Shown: positions 16,631 to 25,323 of the stretch, piece by piece
How the letters are laid out: each line of letters begins with the position of its first letter
Numbering within the stretch: the first letter of the stretch is position 1
Origin: Hyphomicrobiaceae bacterium
GTDB taxonomy: Bacteria > Pseudomonadota > Alphaproteobacteria > Rhizobiales > HXMU1428-3
Length of the DNA stretch: 50,106 bases
Direction of reading: 5' to 3'
Assembly (NCBI GenBank): GCA_021775775.1
Contig: JAJFHF010000097.1
Span: 1 to 50,106 of the forward strand
Position numbers and translations under genes: made by a program
The notes under the pieces: generated by a model
Database searches by the model: none
Told to the model about the DNA's origin: nothing
The model's input: only the letters and a program-made list of their open reading frames with translations

Positions 16631-18004
16631 ATGTCTTCATCTTCTCTTCTGATTGTTGTTTTGGCAGCAGGAATGGGAACTCGAATGAAATCGAGCCATC
16701 CCAAAGTCATGCATAAGGTTGGTGGTAAAGAGATGGTGGGGCATGTGATTGATCTTGGCGTGGCTCTGGGAGCTGATGAGTGCGCTGTTGTTGTTGGGCC
16801 TGATATGAGTGCGCTTGAGCAGGTTGTTAGCAAGCATTTTAAGCAGGCTCAGATATTTGTGCAGGAAGATCGTTTGGGTACGGCTCATGCGGTGTTACAA
16901 GCGCGCTCGGTGCTTAACACAGGGGCGGCAAATGAAGGGCTTGTTTTGGTTTTATATGGAGATACGCCGTTATTAACCAAAGACGCTTTGCAAGGGCTCA
17001 TCGATCAGCTCCATAATGGTGCTGATGTCGGGGTTTTGGGCTTTGAGGCTGAGGAGCCGACAGGCTATGGTCGTTTGTTGCTTGATGAGGCAGGTGAATT
17101 GGCCGCCATTCGCGAAGAAAAAGATGCAAGCGATGAAGAGAGCTTGGTGTCGTTTTGTAATTCAGGCGTTATGGGCTTTGCGCGCAAACATATGCTCGAT
17201 TTGCTAGATCAAATTGAGAATAAGAATGCCAATGGGGAATATTATTTAACTGATGCCATTGAAGTGGCGCGCACGCGTGGTCTCAAAAGTATTGCGACTG
17301 TCTGCCGGGAAGATGATGTGCTTGGCGTGAATGATCGTGTGCAGCTATCACAAGCAGAGCGGATTTTTCAAGATCGCAAACGCGTTGACGCCCAGCGCGG
17401 TGGGGCAACATTGATTGCCCCCGAGAGCGTGTTTTTCTCAAGCGATACTGTTATTGGCCGCGATGTGATCATTGAGCCGCATGTGGTTTTTGGCCCTGGA
17501 GTGACCATTGAAGATGGCGCGTATATTCATAGTTTTTGCCACCTTGAACAAGCGGTGATTGGGCCGAACGCTTTGGTTGGTCCTTATGCACGGTTGCGCC
17601 CGGGCACCACTTTGGCACAAGGGGCCAAGGTTGGAAATTTTGTTGAGATTAAAAAGGCGACCATTCAAGAGGGGGCGAAAGTTAATCACCTCACTTATAT
17701 TGGGGACGCTGACGTTGGCGCGCGGGCTAATATTGGGGCTGGGACCATCACATGTAATTATGATGGGTTTTTTAAACATAAAACCATCATTGGGGAGGAG
17801 AGTTTTGTTGGATCAAACTCATCTTTGATCGCACCGGTGACAATTGGCAAAGGGGCATTTATAGGCTCTGGTAGTGTGATATCTGAGGATGTACCTGATG
17901 ATGCCCTGGCGATTACCCGCCCGAAACGACAAATTTTTGAGCGCTGGGCTGTGCGGTATCGGGCCAGCCAGCAACGCAAGAAACAATCCTTGAAACATAC
18001 GTAA
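16631..18004 (+). CDS. glmU: Bifunctional GlmU: GlcN-1-P acetyltransferase / UDP-GlcNAc pyrophosphorylase
   Basis: 457 residues, standard length. The N-terminal half is the uridylyltransferase: LAAGMGTRMKSSHPKVMHK nucleotide-binding loop, LYGDTPLL metal-binding Asp, and GYGRLL. From about 255 the left-handed beta-helix begins, with hexapeptide turns (VIGRDVIIEPHVVF, NFVEIKKATIQEGAKVNHL, YIGDADVGARANIGAGTITCNYDG) and the acetyltransferase site. The enzyme makes UDP-N-acetylglucosamine for peptidoglycan and lipopolysaccharide, in the cytosol. GlmS, which makes its precursor, follows 201 bases downstream; the gap is large enough that glmS may have its own promoter. Confidence 0.97.
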   Translation: MSSSSLLIVVLAAGMGTRMKSSHPKVMHKVGGKEMVGHVIDLGVALGADECAVVVGPDMSALEQVVSKHFKQAQIFVQEDRLGTAHAVLQARSVLNTGAANEGLVLVLYGDTPLLTKDALQGLIDQLHNGADVGVLGFEAEEPTGYGRLLLDEAGELAAIREEKDASDEESLVSFCNSGVMGFARKHMLDLLDQIENKNANGEYYLTDAIEVARTRGLKSIATVCREDDVLGVNDRVQLSQAERIFQDRKRVDAQRGGATLIAPESVFFSSDTVIGRDVIIEPHVVFGPGVTIEDGAYIHSFCHLEQAVIGPNALVGPYARLRPGTTLAQGAKVGNFVEIKKATIQEGAKVNHLTYIGDADVGARANIGAGTITCNYDGFFKHKTIIGEESFVGSNSSLIAPVTIGKGAFIGSGSVISEDVPDDALAITRPKRQIFERWAVRYRASQQRKKQSLKHT

Positions 18005-18041
18005 AGTTTAGAAATGGCACGTGATTTGCTCTTATTAGGGA

Positions 18042-18059
18042 AACACGCTACTGCGTGTT
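18042..18059. repeat. Inverted repeat in the glmU-glmS spacer
   Basis: AACACGC, loop TACT, GCGTGTT: a perfect 7-bp stem 38 bases after glmU. No T-run follows. It could be a Rho-linked 3' end or a leader element of glmS; the spacer shows none of the conserved core expected for a glmS ribozyme. Confidence 0.4.
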
Positions 18060-18205
18060 GAAACTAATCTTTATGAATTGTTTAAATTGCGTCAAATTAT
18101 CACTTTGAGACAAGTTTGAACCAGGAAACTGTGCATTTTTCTTAAGGTTTTGAGGCAAATTCTTATAATTTTTAATTCAATAAACCTATTTGATGGAGCC
18201 AATTT

Positions 18206-20035
18206 ATGTGTGGGATTGTCGGCATAATCGGAACTGAACCGGTGGCGGTGCGTTTGCTGGATGCTTTGAAACGCTTAGAATATCGCGGCTATGACAGCGC
18301 CGGGATTGCAACCTTACATGATGGTAAATTAGAACGACGCCGGGCTAAGGGTAAACTTGTTGCGTTGGAAAAACGTTTGTCTGATGAACCGCTGGGCGGG
18401 ACGATTGGGATTGGGCACACGCGTTGGGCGACACATGGGAAACCAACGGAGAAAAATGCGCATCCTCATATTTCTGGTGGGGTTTGTGTTGTTCACAATG
18501 GCATCATAGAAAATTTTAAAATTTTACGTGCTGAGTTAGCCAGTGATGGCTATGACTTTGTTACTGAGACTGACACGGAAGTGATTGCGCATTTGATTGC
18601 CAGAGAGATTGATGCTGGCAATGATCCGCAAGCGGCGCTTAAGGCTAGTTTGGAGCGCCTTGAAGGGGCCTTTGCATTGGCTGTTTTGTTTCAAGGGCAT
18701 GACAATTTAATGATTGGGGCGCGCCGTGGTAGCCCCTTTGCAATTGGTTATGGATCTGATGATCAACCTGGAATGTTTATTGGGTCTGATGCGTTTGCAC
18801 TGGCCCCGTTTACCAATCGGATTGCTTATCTTGAAGAGGGTGATTGGGTGGTGCTGTCCAAAGATAGTGCCACAATTTATGATGAGGGCGGGGCGCAAGT
18901 TAACCGACCGATCACAACCTCTATGGCCAATGCGTTGCTCGTGGATAAAGGTAATCATCGTCATTTCATGGCGAAAGAAATTCACGAACAGCCTGAAGTG
19001 ATTTCGCGTACGCTTTCGCACTATATTGACCTTGGTAATGAGAAAGTTGATTTCTCTTCGCTTGATATTGATTTTCAATCGTTAGACCGGCTGTCTATCA
19101 CAGCGTGTGGGACGGCATATTATGCCGGGCTTGTTGCAAAATATTGGATAGAGAAATGGGGTGGCTTGCCGGTTGATGTGGATGTAGCTTCTGAGTTTCG
19201 CTATCGCGAACCATTGTTAAGTGATAACGGGGCGGCTTTGTTTGTGTCACAATCGGGTGAGACAGCTGATACTTTGGCTTGTTTGGCCTATTGTAATGAA
19301 AAGAACCAAAAAACGCTTTCAATTGTAAATGTGCAAGAAAGCTCTATTGCGCGTGGGTCCGATGCGGTCTTACCAACGTTGGCTGGCCCTGAAATTGGGG
19401 TTGCGTCGACCAAAGCGTTTACCTGCCAGCTAACTGTGCTTGCTGCTTTGACCATTCATATCGGGCGCCAACGCGGTGTCCTTAGCAAAGAGCAAGAAGT
19501 TGAATTGGTGCATTCCCTCGTTGAAGTGCCACGGTTAATCTCTGAGATGTTGGTTGAGGAAGCTAAGATTGACGCGATATCGCAGCAGCTTGTTCATGCT
19601 AAAGATGTGCTTTATTTGGGCCGCGGCATTCATTACCCCCTTGCTTTAGAAGGGGCGTTAAAATTAAAAGAGATTTCTTATATTCACGCCGAGGCTTATG
19701 CGGCTGGTGAGTTAAAGCACGGACCGATCGCTTTGATCGATGAAAATATGCCGGTTGTGGTGGTGGTGCCAAAAGATGGTTTGTTTGATAAGACCATTTC
19801 CAATTGCCAAGAAGTTGCCGCGCGCGGCGGGCAGATTATATTTATTAGTGATTGTGACGCTAAGACCACGGGTTGTGATTTTGTTAGTCAGATCTCATTG
19901 CCCAGGGGCAATGAATTTATTGCCCCTTTACTATGCGCGATACCGGTGCAGTTGTTAGCTTATTATACAGCCGTTCATATGGGAACGGATGTTGACCAGC
20001 CGCGTAACTTAGCAAAATCTGTTACGGTTGAGTGA
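18206..20035 (+). CDS. glmS: Glutamine-fructose-6-phosphate aminotransferase (isomerizing)
   Basis: 609 residues, standard length. Catalytic Cys2 follows the initiator Met (MCGIVGIIG), as required for the N-terminal nucleophile glutaminase; GHTRWATHG and VHNGIIENF complete that domain (about 1-220). Two SIS sugar-isomerase domains follow (about 290-430, with TACGTAYYAGL and SQSGETADT; and about 460-600, with EGALKLKEISYIHAEAY). It ends AKSVTVE, the usual C-terminus. It forms glucosamine-6-phosphate from fructose-6-phosphate and glutamine, the first committed step to UDP-GlcNAc. GGAG seven bases upstream fixes the start. Confidence 0.98.
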   Translation: MCGIVGIIGTEPVAVRLLDALKRLEYRGYDSAGIATLHDGKLERRRAKGKLVALEKRLSDEPLGGTIGIGHTRWATHGKPTEKNAHPHISGGVCVVHNGIIENFKILRAELASDGYDFVTETDTEVIAHLIAREIDAGNDPQAALKASLERLEGAFALAVLFQGHDNLMIGARRGSPFAIGYGSDDQPGMFIGSDAFALAPFTNRIAYLEEGDWVVLSKDSATIYDEGGAQVNRPITTSMANALLVDKGNHRHFMAKEIHEQPEVISRTLSHYIDLGNEKVDFSSLDIDFQSLDRLSITACGTAYYAGLVAKYWIEKWGGLPVDVDVASEFRYREPLLSDNGAALFVSQSGETADTLACLAYCNEKNQKTLSIVNVQESSIARGSDAVLPTLAGPEIGVASTKAFTCQLTVLAALTIHIGRQRGVLSKEQEVELVHSLVEVPRLISEMLVEEAKIDAISQQLVHAKDVLYLGRGIHYPLALEGALKLKEISYIHAEAYAAGELKHGPIALIDENMPVVVVVPKDGLFDKTISNCQEVAARGGQIIFISDCDAKTTGCDFVSQISLPRGNEFIAPLLCAIPVQLLAYYTAVHMGTDVDQPRNLAKSVTVE

Positions 20036-20275
20036 TTCGAGATGTTTGTGAATCTTGATATTTTAAACTGAAAAATTAGTGTGATTGATGCGATTTGTTT
20101 GTGGTTTGTTCCCGATTTATCATAGTTTTGCCGCATGGTTTGTTTTATAGTCCTAGTCAGGTTATATAAATGAAAGCCAAGACCATTAGGATCAAGATGA
20201 ATAAGATCTAGGTGAACATGACCATTATTTAATTTGAACTAAAATTTTTAGCTTGGATGTCATAATTAAGGTGTT

Positions 20276-21736
20276 ATGGGACAATTAATTGCAAAATTTA
20301 AGTCAGTTGTATGGCTAAGAGGAATTGCAAGACGGGTTATCTGTCTACCTGCAATCTGTCTGGTGCTTGCTTTTGCTAATGTTGGCTCCAAGGGCAGCTT
20401 TCCTCGTGCTATGGCGGATGATGCGCTCACTCAGGCCAATGCAGCGTTGATTAATGGCAAATATAGAGATGTTGTCTCTCATACGGGTAAAGTGGTGGCG
20501 AATGGCAAAGCTCAACCTGATATGATGGCTAAAGCCTTGCTTTTGCGCGGCATTGCATATCGCAATCAGGGAAAAATTGCTCAATCAATTGCTGATTTCT
20601 CCAATGCTGAATGGTTACAAAAATTGCGCGGGGTTGAATTGCGCCGGCTTTATGCTGAACGGGCGCTGGCTTATGACGCTGTTGGACAAACAGCTTTGGC
20701 GACTAGGGATCGCAAGTTTGCCGGCTCTAATCGGGCGGCTGATGCACAAAAGGGTGTTAAACAGCGTGAGGTTATCTTAAATGGTGGCCAAAACGGGAAG
20801 ATAGTGAGAACGACTTCTGTGCAACAACAGCAAAGTGCAACGTCTGAATTCTTTGGTGGCTTGGGGAATTTATTTGGCTTTGGCCCACAGAAAAAACCAG
20901 CTCAAGATGTTAAAGTGGCGGCTGTGAGAAAAGAAGCCACGAAGACGCCCTCGTTGCGCGAAATTCCAACGATTGATTCTGCTGAGGCTAAACTGAACCG
21001 CGAAAAAACGGCAGCTGAAGGTGCCCTTAAAGACACTCGAAAACAAGTTGTTGGCACAAAAACTACTGTTGCTCCCTCCAATAGTGCCTGGGCGGCCCAA
21101 CGCACAGCTTTGGATAAAGCGGCTGCTGATAAGACAAAGAAAGTTATTACAGAGACAACCAATAGTGGTGTTGTGAAGCAATCTGTTGGGAGCTTGCAAA
21201 AACCTGTGGTTCTAGCTCCTAAAAAAGTTAAAGAACCTGTTTCTCAAAACCCGGTTAGCTCATTTTTCCAAAATGTCTTTGGCGGCGCTCAACAAGCCCC
21301 TGAAACACCTGTTGGAGCTGGTGAGGATATTATTGTGGCTGATCAGGTTGCCTCATTGGAGACGAAACCAACAAAAACCAAATATAAAGAATGGGTGCCT
21401 CCTAAACGGGCCGTTAAAAAGAGCGCTCCTAAGAAAAAAATTGTGAAAAAACCTGCTGCGAAAAAGTCTGTGAAACCACCTCAAGGCCGTTCGCTTTATC
21501 ATGTGCAGCTTGGTGTGTTTGGTGAGGTGCAAGCGGCTGACAATTTTGTAACACGGTTAAATTCTAAATATAAATCGCATGTAGGTACGAAAACAGCCAT
21601 GGTCGTGGAAACTGATTTGGGGCAATCGCGGCGGCAATATCGGGTTTATTTAGGGCCGTTTCGTAGTAAAGAGAGCAGTTTGAAGAGTTGTAAGTCTCTT
21701 AAAGAGCTTGGCTTGGGGTGTTCTTTGGTTAAGTAA
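20276..21736 (+). CDS. Exported TPR and SPOR domain protein
   Basis: 486 residues. A long N-region precedes a hydrophobic signal segment (VICLPAICLVLAFANV) with likely cleavage at AMA-DD. The mature N-terminus (about 50-150) looks like two or three TPR units (ALTQANAALINGKYRDVVSH, ALLLRGIAYRNQGKIAQSI, ERALAYDAVGQTALATRD). A long low-complexity Ala/Lys/Thr/Pro linker ends in a Lys-rich block (VKKSAPKKKIVKKPAAKK), then a C-terminal SPOR domain (SLYHVQLGVFGEVQAADNFV, RVYLGPFRSKES). TPR plus SPOR suggests a periplasmic scaffold that binds septal peptidoglycan and recruits partners; this is inference. It follows glmS by 240 bases. Confidence 0.8.
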   Translation: MGQLIAKFKSVVWLRGIARRVICLPAICLVLAFANVGSKGSFPRAMADDALTQANAALINGKYRDVVSHTGKVVANGKAQPDMMAKALLLRGIAYRNQGKIAQSIADFSNAEWLQKLRGVELRRLYAERALAYDAVGQTALATRDRKFAGSNRAADAQKGVKQREVILNGGQNGKIVRTTSVQQQQSATSEFFGGLGNLFGFGPQKKPAQDVKVAAVRKEATKTPSLREIPTIDSAEAKLNREKTAAEGALKDTRKQVVGTKTTVAPSNSAWAAQRTALDKAAADKTKKVITETTNSGVVKQSVGSLQKPVVLAPKKVKEPVSQNPVSSFFQNVFGGAQQAPETPVGAGEDIIVADQVASLETKPTKTKYKEWVPPKRAVKKSAPKKKIVKKPAAKKSVKPPQGRSLYHVQLGVFGEVQAADNFVTRLNSKYKSHVGTKTAMVVETDLGQSRRQYRVYLGPFRSKESSLKSCKSLKELGLGCSLVK

Positions 21737-21876
21737 CCTTAGTTTGGTTTTATTTACATTTTGGCCGCTAAATCAGTATCCTGTCTCTTTAAATTTAGAC
21801 TTTCTTTCCTAATATATTTAGCAATTTAAAATCTTGAAGGTTTGTTGAGAGTAATTTTTTAAAGTTTTTGGATCTT

Positions 21877-22662
21877 ATGACAAAGAAAAACAAAAAAAAT
21901 CTAGAGGCTTCATCTGGGCTATCAAGTGAAGAGCCAACGCCGGGTAGTTTGGCTCAATTGGCGCATGGAGACCAAGAAAAGAAATCAATTCGTATTGGGC
22001 CCCAGTTACGCAACTCTTTTCTGACTGGTTTGATCATCGTTGGACCTATCGGCATCACTATTTATATGGTGTGGACATTTATCGATTTTATCGATAGTTG
22101 GGTTACGCCTTATTTATTGAAGTTATTTCCAAATATTCCCCTTCCTGTAGAATCAATCCCTGGTATTGGTTTGGTTGTTGCCATTTTGGGGATTATGATC
22201 ATTGGGGCCTTTACGGCTAATTTGTTTGGCCGCTCGCTTTTGAGTTATGGGGAGAGTGTGTTGGACCGGATGCCGGTGGTGCGAAATTTGTACCGGGCAT
22301 TAAAACAAATATTTGAAACGGTTCTCTCTCAAAGTGGGAATAGTTTTCAAAAAGTGGGTGTGATTGAATATCCGCGCAAAGGCCTTTTTGCCATTGTTTT
22401 TGTCTCCACGGAGACAAAGGGTGAGATTGAGGAACGCTGCGCTGATGGGGATCGGTTTTTAAGTGTGTTTTTACCAACGACGCCTAATCCAACCTCTGGG
22501 TATTTACTGTTTGTCCCTGAGAAAGATATAACCATTCTTGATATGTCGGTTGAGGAGGGCGCTAAGCTCGTTATTTCGGCTGGCTTGGTTGTTCCAGATA
22601 GCCAACAATCTAAACTTAAGGCAAATGGGCAGAAGATTGAGACGATAGACGAAAAGGCCTAA
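21877..22662 (+). CDS. DUF502-family inner membrane protein
   Basis: 261 residues from ATG 21877; the track begins nine bases earlier at a TTG and I cannot exclude it. A charged N-terminus is followed by a transmembrane helix in SFLTGLIIVGPIGITIYMVW and a second in IGLVVAILGIMIIGAFTANL, with the DUF502 core between and after (FIDSWVTPYLLKLFP, RMPVVRNLYRALKQIFET, FVSTETKGEI, PTTPNPTSGYLLFVPEKD). The family is widespread in proteobacteria and chloroplasts; its members are membrane proteins without an established biochemical activity. Convergent with recG, with only 17 bases between the two stops. Confidence 0.85.
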   Translation: MTKKNKKNLEASSGLSSEEPTPGSLAQLAHGDQEKKSIRIGPQLRNSFLTGLIIVGPIGITIYMVWTFIDFIDSWVTPYLLKLFPNIPLPVESIPGIGLVVAILGIMIIGAFTANLFGRSLLSYGESVLDRMPVVRNLYRALKQIFETVLSQSGNSFQKVGVIEYPRKGLFAIVFVSTETKGEIEERCADGDRFLSVFLPTTPNPTSGYLLFVPEKDITILDMSVEEGAKLVISAGLVVPDSQQSKLKANGQKIETIDEKA

Positions 22663-22679
22663 TGGCTTTTAATGTTTCC

Positions 22680-24806
22680 TTAGCCGGCACTAAACAGTTT
22701 GATGGCTTCATCACATTCAAATAAATATATGAGCGTGCGCAACGCTTTGCCGCGTTCAGATTTTAGTTTGGGATCTTGATGCATGATAAGTTTGACATCA
22801 TCATTGGCGGCCAAGATCAGCTCAGAGAGATTGGGGACATTCGCGACGCGAAAATCGCGCTCGCCGCTTTGGCGCCGGCCAAGCATTTCGCCCCCGCCCC
22901 TTAATTTTAAATCTTCTTCTGCTATGAGAAAGCCATCTTCTGTGGCGCGCATGGTCTCTAGCCGTTTTTTGGCCGTTACGCCTAGGGGGGGCGTGTATAA
23001 AAACAGGCATGAAGATTGGCGCTCACCACGCCCGACCCGGCCACGCAATTGGTGCAATTGAGAGAGACCAAAGCGCTCGGCATGTTCGATGATCATGATT
23101 GAGGCATTGGGAACATTGACGCCCACTTCAATCACAGTGGTGGCGACCAAAACGGGCAATTCACCAGAGATAAAACGGGCCATTACCTCATCTTTTTCAG
23201 GTCCCTTCATTTGGCCATGAACGAGGCCTATGCGATCACCAAAGAGTTGTTTGAGATGGGCACAACGCTCTTGGGCCGCGGCCAACTCGATTTTTTCAGA
23301 GCTTTCAACCAGGGGGCAGACCCAATAGGCTTGGGCGCCTTCTTGTATGGCGCGTTTGAGCCCTTGTATGACATCTTCTAGTCGATCTATAGGGATGACG
23401 CGGCTGGTGACGGGTTTGCGCCCTGGGGGTTTTTCATCTAATTTTGAGACATCCATATCACCATAGTTGGTCATGAGGAGGGTGCGCGGAATGGGAGTGG
23501 CGGTCATGACAAGAAGTTCGGCGCCATCAGGGCCGGCTTTGGCTTGTAGGGCCAGTCTTTGTTCAACGCCGAACCTGTGTTGTTCATCAATGATGGCAAA
23601 GCCTAGATTTTTAAATTCAACATCGGCTTGGAACAGGGCATGGGTGCCAACAAGGCAATCTATGAGCCCTTCTTTTAGGGCCAGTAGCAATTGTTTGCGC
23701 GCGCGTCCTTTTTCGCGCCCGGTTAGCAGCCCTAAGCGAATGCCTGCTTGTTCACAAAGGGGGGCAAGGGTTTCGATGTGTTGGCGTGCCAAAACTTCGG
23801 TCGGTGCCATGAGAGCAGTTTGAAAGCCAGCTTCAATGGCCGCGGCCGCTGTTAATAGAGCGATCACCGTTTTACCAGAGCCCACATCACCTTGTAACAG
23901 GCGCAGCATGCGGTTTTCGCTGCCTAAGTCTTGGTATATTTCGTCTAGGGCGCGTGCTTGAGCACCGGTTAACTCAAAGGGCAGGGCCTTGAGGATTTTA
24001 TCACGGATTTGTCCGTTGCCCTTTATGGATCGTCCTTTTTTCATGCGGAGTTGTTGGCGGACAAGGGCGAGCGAGAGTTGTTTGGCTAGCAATTCATCAT
24101 AAGCAAGCCGTTGGCGGTGAGGGCTGTCAGCTGCGATATCTTCTATGATTTGCGGGCGATGTAGGCTTGTGAGGGCTGTTTGGAAATCGGGCCAGTTTTG
24201 TTTTTTTAGCCAGGCTGGGTCTTGCCATTCCTCCAGTTGGGGAATGGCGGGAATGAGTTGGCTCATGGCTTTTTGTAAGGTCTTGGAGGTGAGGCCTTGG
24301 GTGAGGGGGTAGACCGGCTCTAGGGTGGGGAAGTTTTCAAATTCTGCTTTTGTAAGTATGTGATCGGGATGGGGGATTTGTAAATGGTCGCCATATTGCT
24401 CTGGTCGGCCAGCTATATAGCGGAGTTCGCCTATGGGTAATTGTTGTTGAAGATATTTTGGGTCAGAGCGAAAAAAGATTAGGTCTATAACCCCGGTGGA
24501 ATCTTCTAGCTTTGCGCGGGTTGGGGCTTTTGAAAAGCGGGTTTTGCCGCGCGCTGGGGGGCCTTTTAGGGAGACAACTTTGGCGTCAAAGGTGGCCAAC
24601 TCACCAGGGCGCAGATCTTTAATTTTTGGGCGGTTCGAACGATCAATAATGCCCGAAGGAAAATGCCATAAAAGATCAATTTTGCGCGCGTCTTTAATTT
24701 CCCCTGGGCGATCGAGAAGTTTGGTCAATAGGGTTTTTAAGCGCGGACCGATGCCTTTAAGGTCTGCGATATCTGAAAAGAGGGGCTGTAGACGTGTTGG
24801 GCGCAT
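22680..24806 (-). CDS. recG: ATP-dependent DNA helicase RecG
   Basis: 708 residues, standard length. An N-terminal wedge/OB-fold region (about 1-250; DLKGIGPRLKTLL, and GPPARGKTRFSK) precedes the superfamily 2 helicase core: Walker A GDVGSGKTVIALL, motif Ia APTEVLARQH, motif II IIDEQHRFGVEQR (DEQH box), motif III VMTATPIPRTL, motif V VIEVGVNVPNA and motif VI HQLRGRVGRG. A TRG-type segment (RLETMRATEDGFLIAEEDL) follows. RecG remodels stalled replication forks and Holliday junctions. It is divergent from sdhE, as is common in alphaproteobacteria, where recG, sdhE and mfd often cluster. Confidence 0.98.
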   Translation of the reverse strand: MRPTRLQPLFSDIADLKGIGPRLKTLLTKLLDRPGEIKDARKIDLLWHFPSGIIDRSNRPKIKDLRPGELATFDAKVVSLKGPPARGKTRFSKAPTRAKLEDSTGVIDLIFFRSDPKYLQQQLPIGELRYIAGRPEQYGDHLQIPHPDHILTKAEFENFPTLEPVYPLTQGLTSKTLQKAMSQLIPAIPQLEEWQDPAWLKKQNWPDFQTALTSLHRPQIIEDIAADSPHRQRLAYDELLAKQLSLALVRQQLRMKKGRSIKGNGQIRDKILKALPFELTGAQARALDEIYQDLGSENRMLRLLQGDVGSGKTVIALLTAAAAIEAGFQTALMAPTEVLARQHIETLAPLCEQAGIRLGLLTGREKGRARKQLLLALKEGLIDCLVGTHALFQADVEFKNLGFAIIDEQHRFGVEQRLALQAKAGPDGAELLVMTATPIPRTLLMTNYGDMDVSKLDEKPPGRKPVTSRVIPIDRLEDVIQGLKRAIQEGAQAYWVCPLVESSEKIELAAAQERCAHLKQLFGDRIGLVHGQMKGPEKDEVMARFISGELPVLVATTVIEVGVNVPNASIMIIEHAERFGLSQLHQLRGRVGRGERQSSCLFLYTPPLGVTAKKRLETMRATEDGFLIAEEDLKLRGGGEMLGRRQSGERDFRVANVPNLSELILAANDDVKLIMHQDPKLKSERGKALRTLIYLFECDEAIKLFSAG

Positions 24807-25000
24807 TAAACAGACTTAAAGTTGGTGTTGGCTTGCATCAGTTCTTTTTGGTTTGTGTCAATTATTTGTTCTTAATTGTCAAATGGGTTTCATAAGGCTA
24901 TATGGGTGTCTGGTGTTTTTACAACAAGTGGTTGGCTTTGTATTGCTTGTTTTTCACATCTCATTTCATTTAAACCGGTTATCCTTTGGAAGATATCTCT

Positions 25001-25261
25001 ATGAGCTCTTTGACAGATCGACAAAAACGGGCCATTTACCGGGCTGTCCATCGCGGGACAAAAGAAATGGACTGGTTGCTTGGTAAATATGTTGAAGCTC
25101 ATGTCGCCAGCATGGATGAGGCGTGCCTTGATAATTTAGAAGGGTTTTTGCAGTTGCCGGATCCTTTGTTAGAACTATGGCTTATGGGACGTGATGAAGA
25201 GATCCCAAATGATTATATTCATTTGGTTGAAGATATTCGATCCTATCATAAACTTAGCTGA
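25001..25261 (+). CDS. sdhE: FAD assembly factor SdhE
   Basis: 86 residues from ATG 25001, with GGAAG eight bases upstream; the track's 24986 start is a TTG. The five-helix SdhE fold is recognised from RGTKEMDWLLG (the RGxxExD motif needed for flavinylation) and LLELWLMGRDEEIP. SdhE promotes covalent attachment of FAD to the flavoprotein subunit of succinate dehydrogenase. It sits between recG (divergent) and mfd (same strand, 62 bases on), the usual alphaproteobacterial arrangement, so it may share a transcript with mfd. Confidence 0.93.
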   Translation: MSSLTDRQKRAIYRAVHRGTKEMDWLLGKYVEAHVASMDEACLDNLEGFLQLPDPLLELWLMGRDEEIPNDYIHLVEDIRSYHKLS

Positions 25262-25323
25262 TTGTTGGTGATCATTTGTGTAATTTTGATTTTTGTTTGT
25301 AATTTTGTGGTGCTAGATTTTTT

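Noticed and set aside
18005-18205. Possible glmS ribozyme or riboswitch
   Set aside because: The spacer has only one short hairpin; the ribozyme core is not visible and is typical of Gram-positive bacteria, not alphaproteobacteria.
20170-20211. 13-residue ORF MKAKTIRIKMNKI between glmS and the TPR-SPOR gene
   Set aside because: No good ribosome binding site and length is within chance for an AT-rich spacer.
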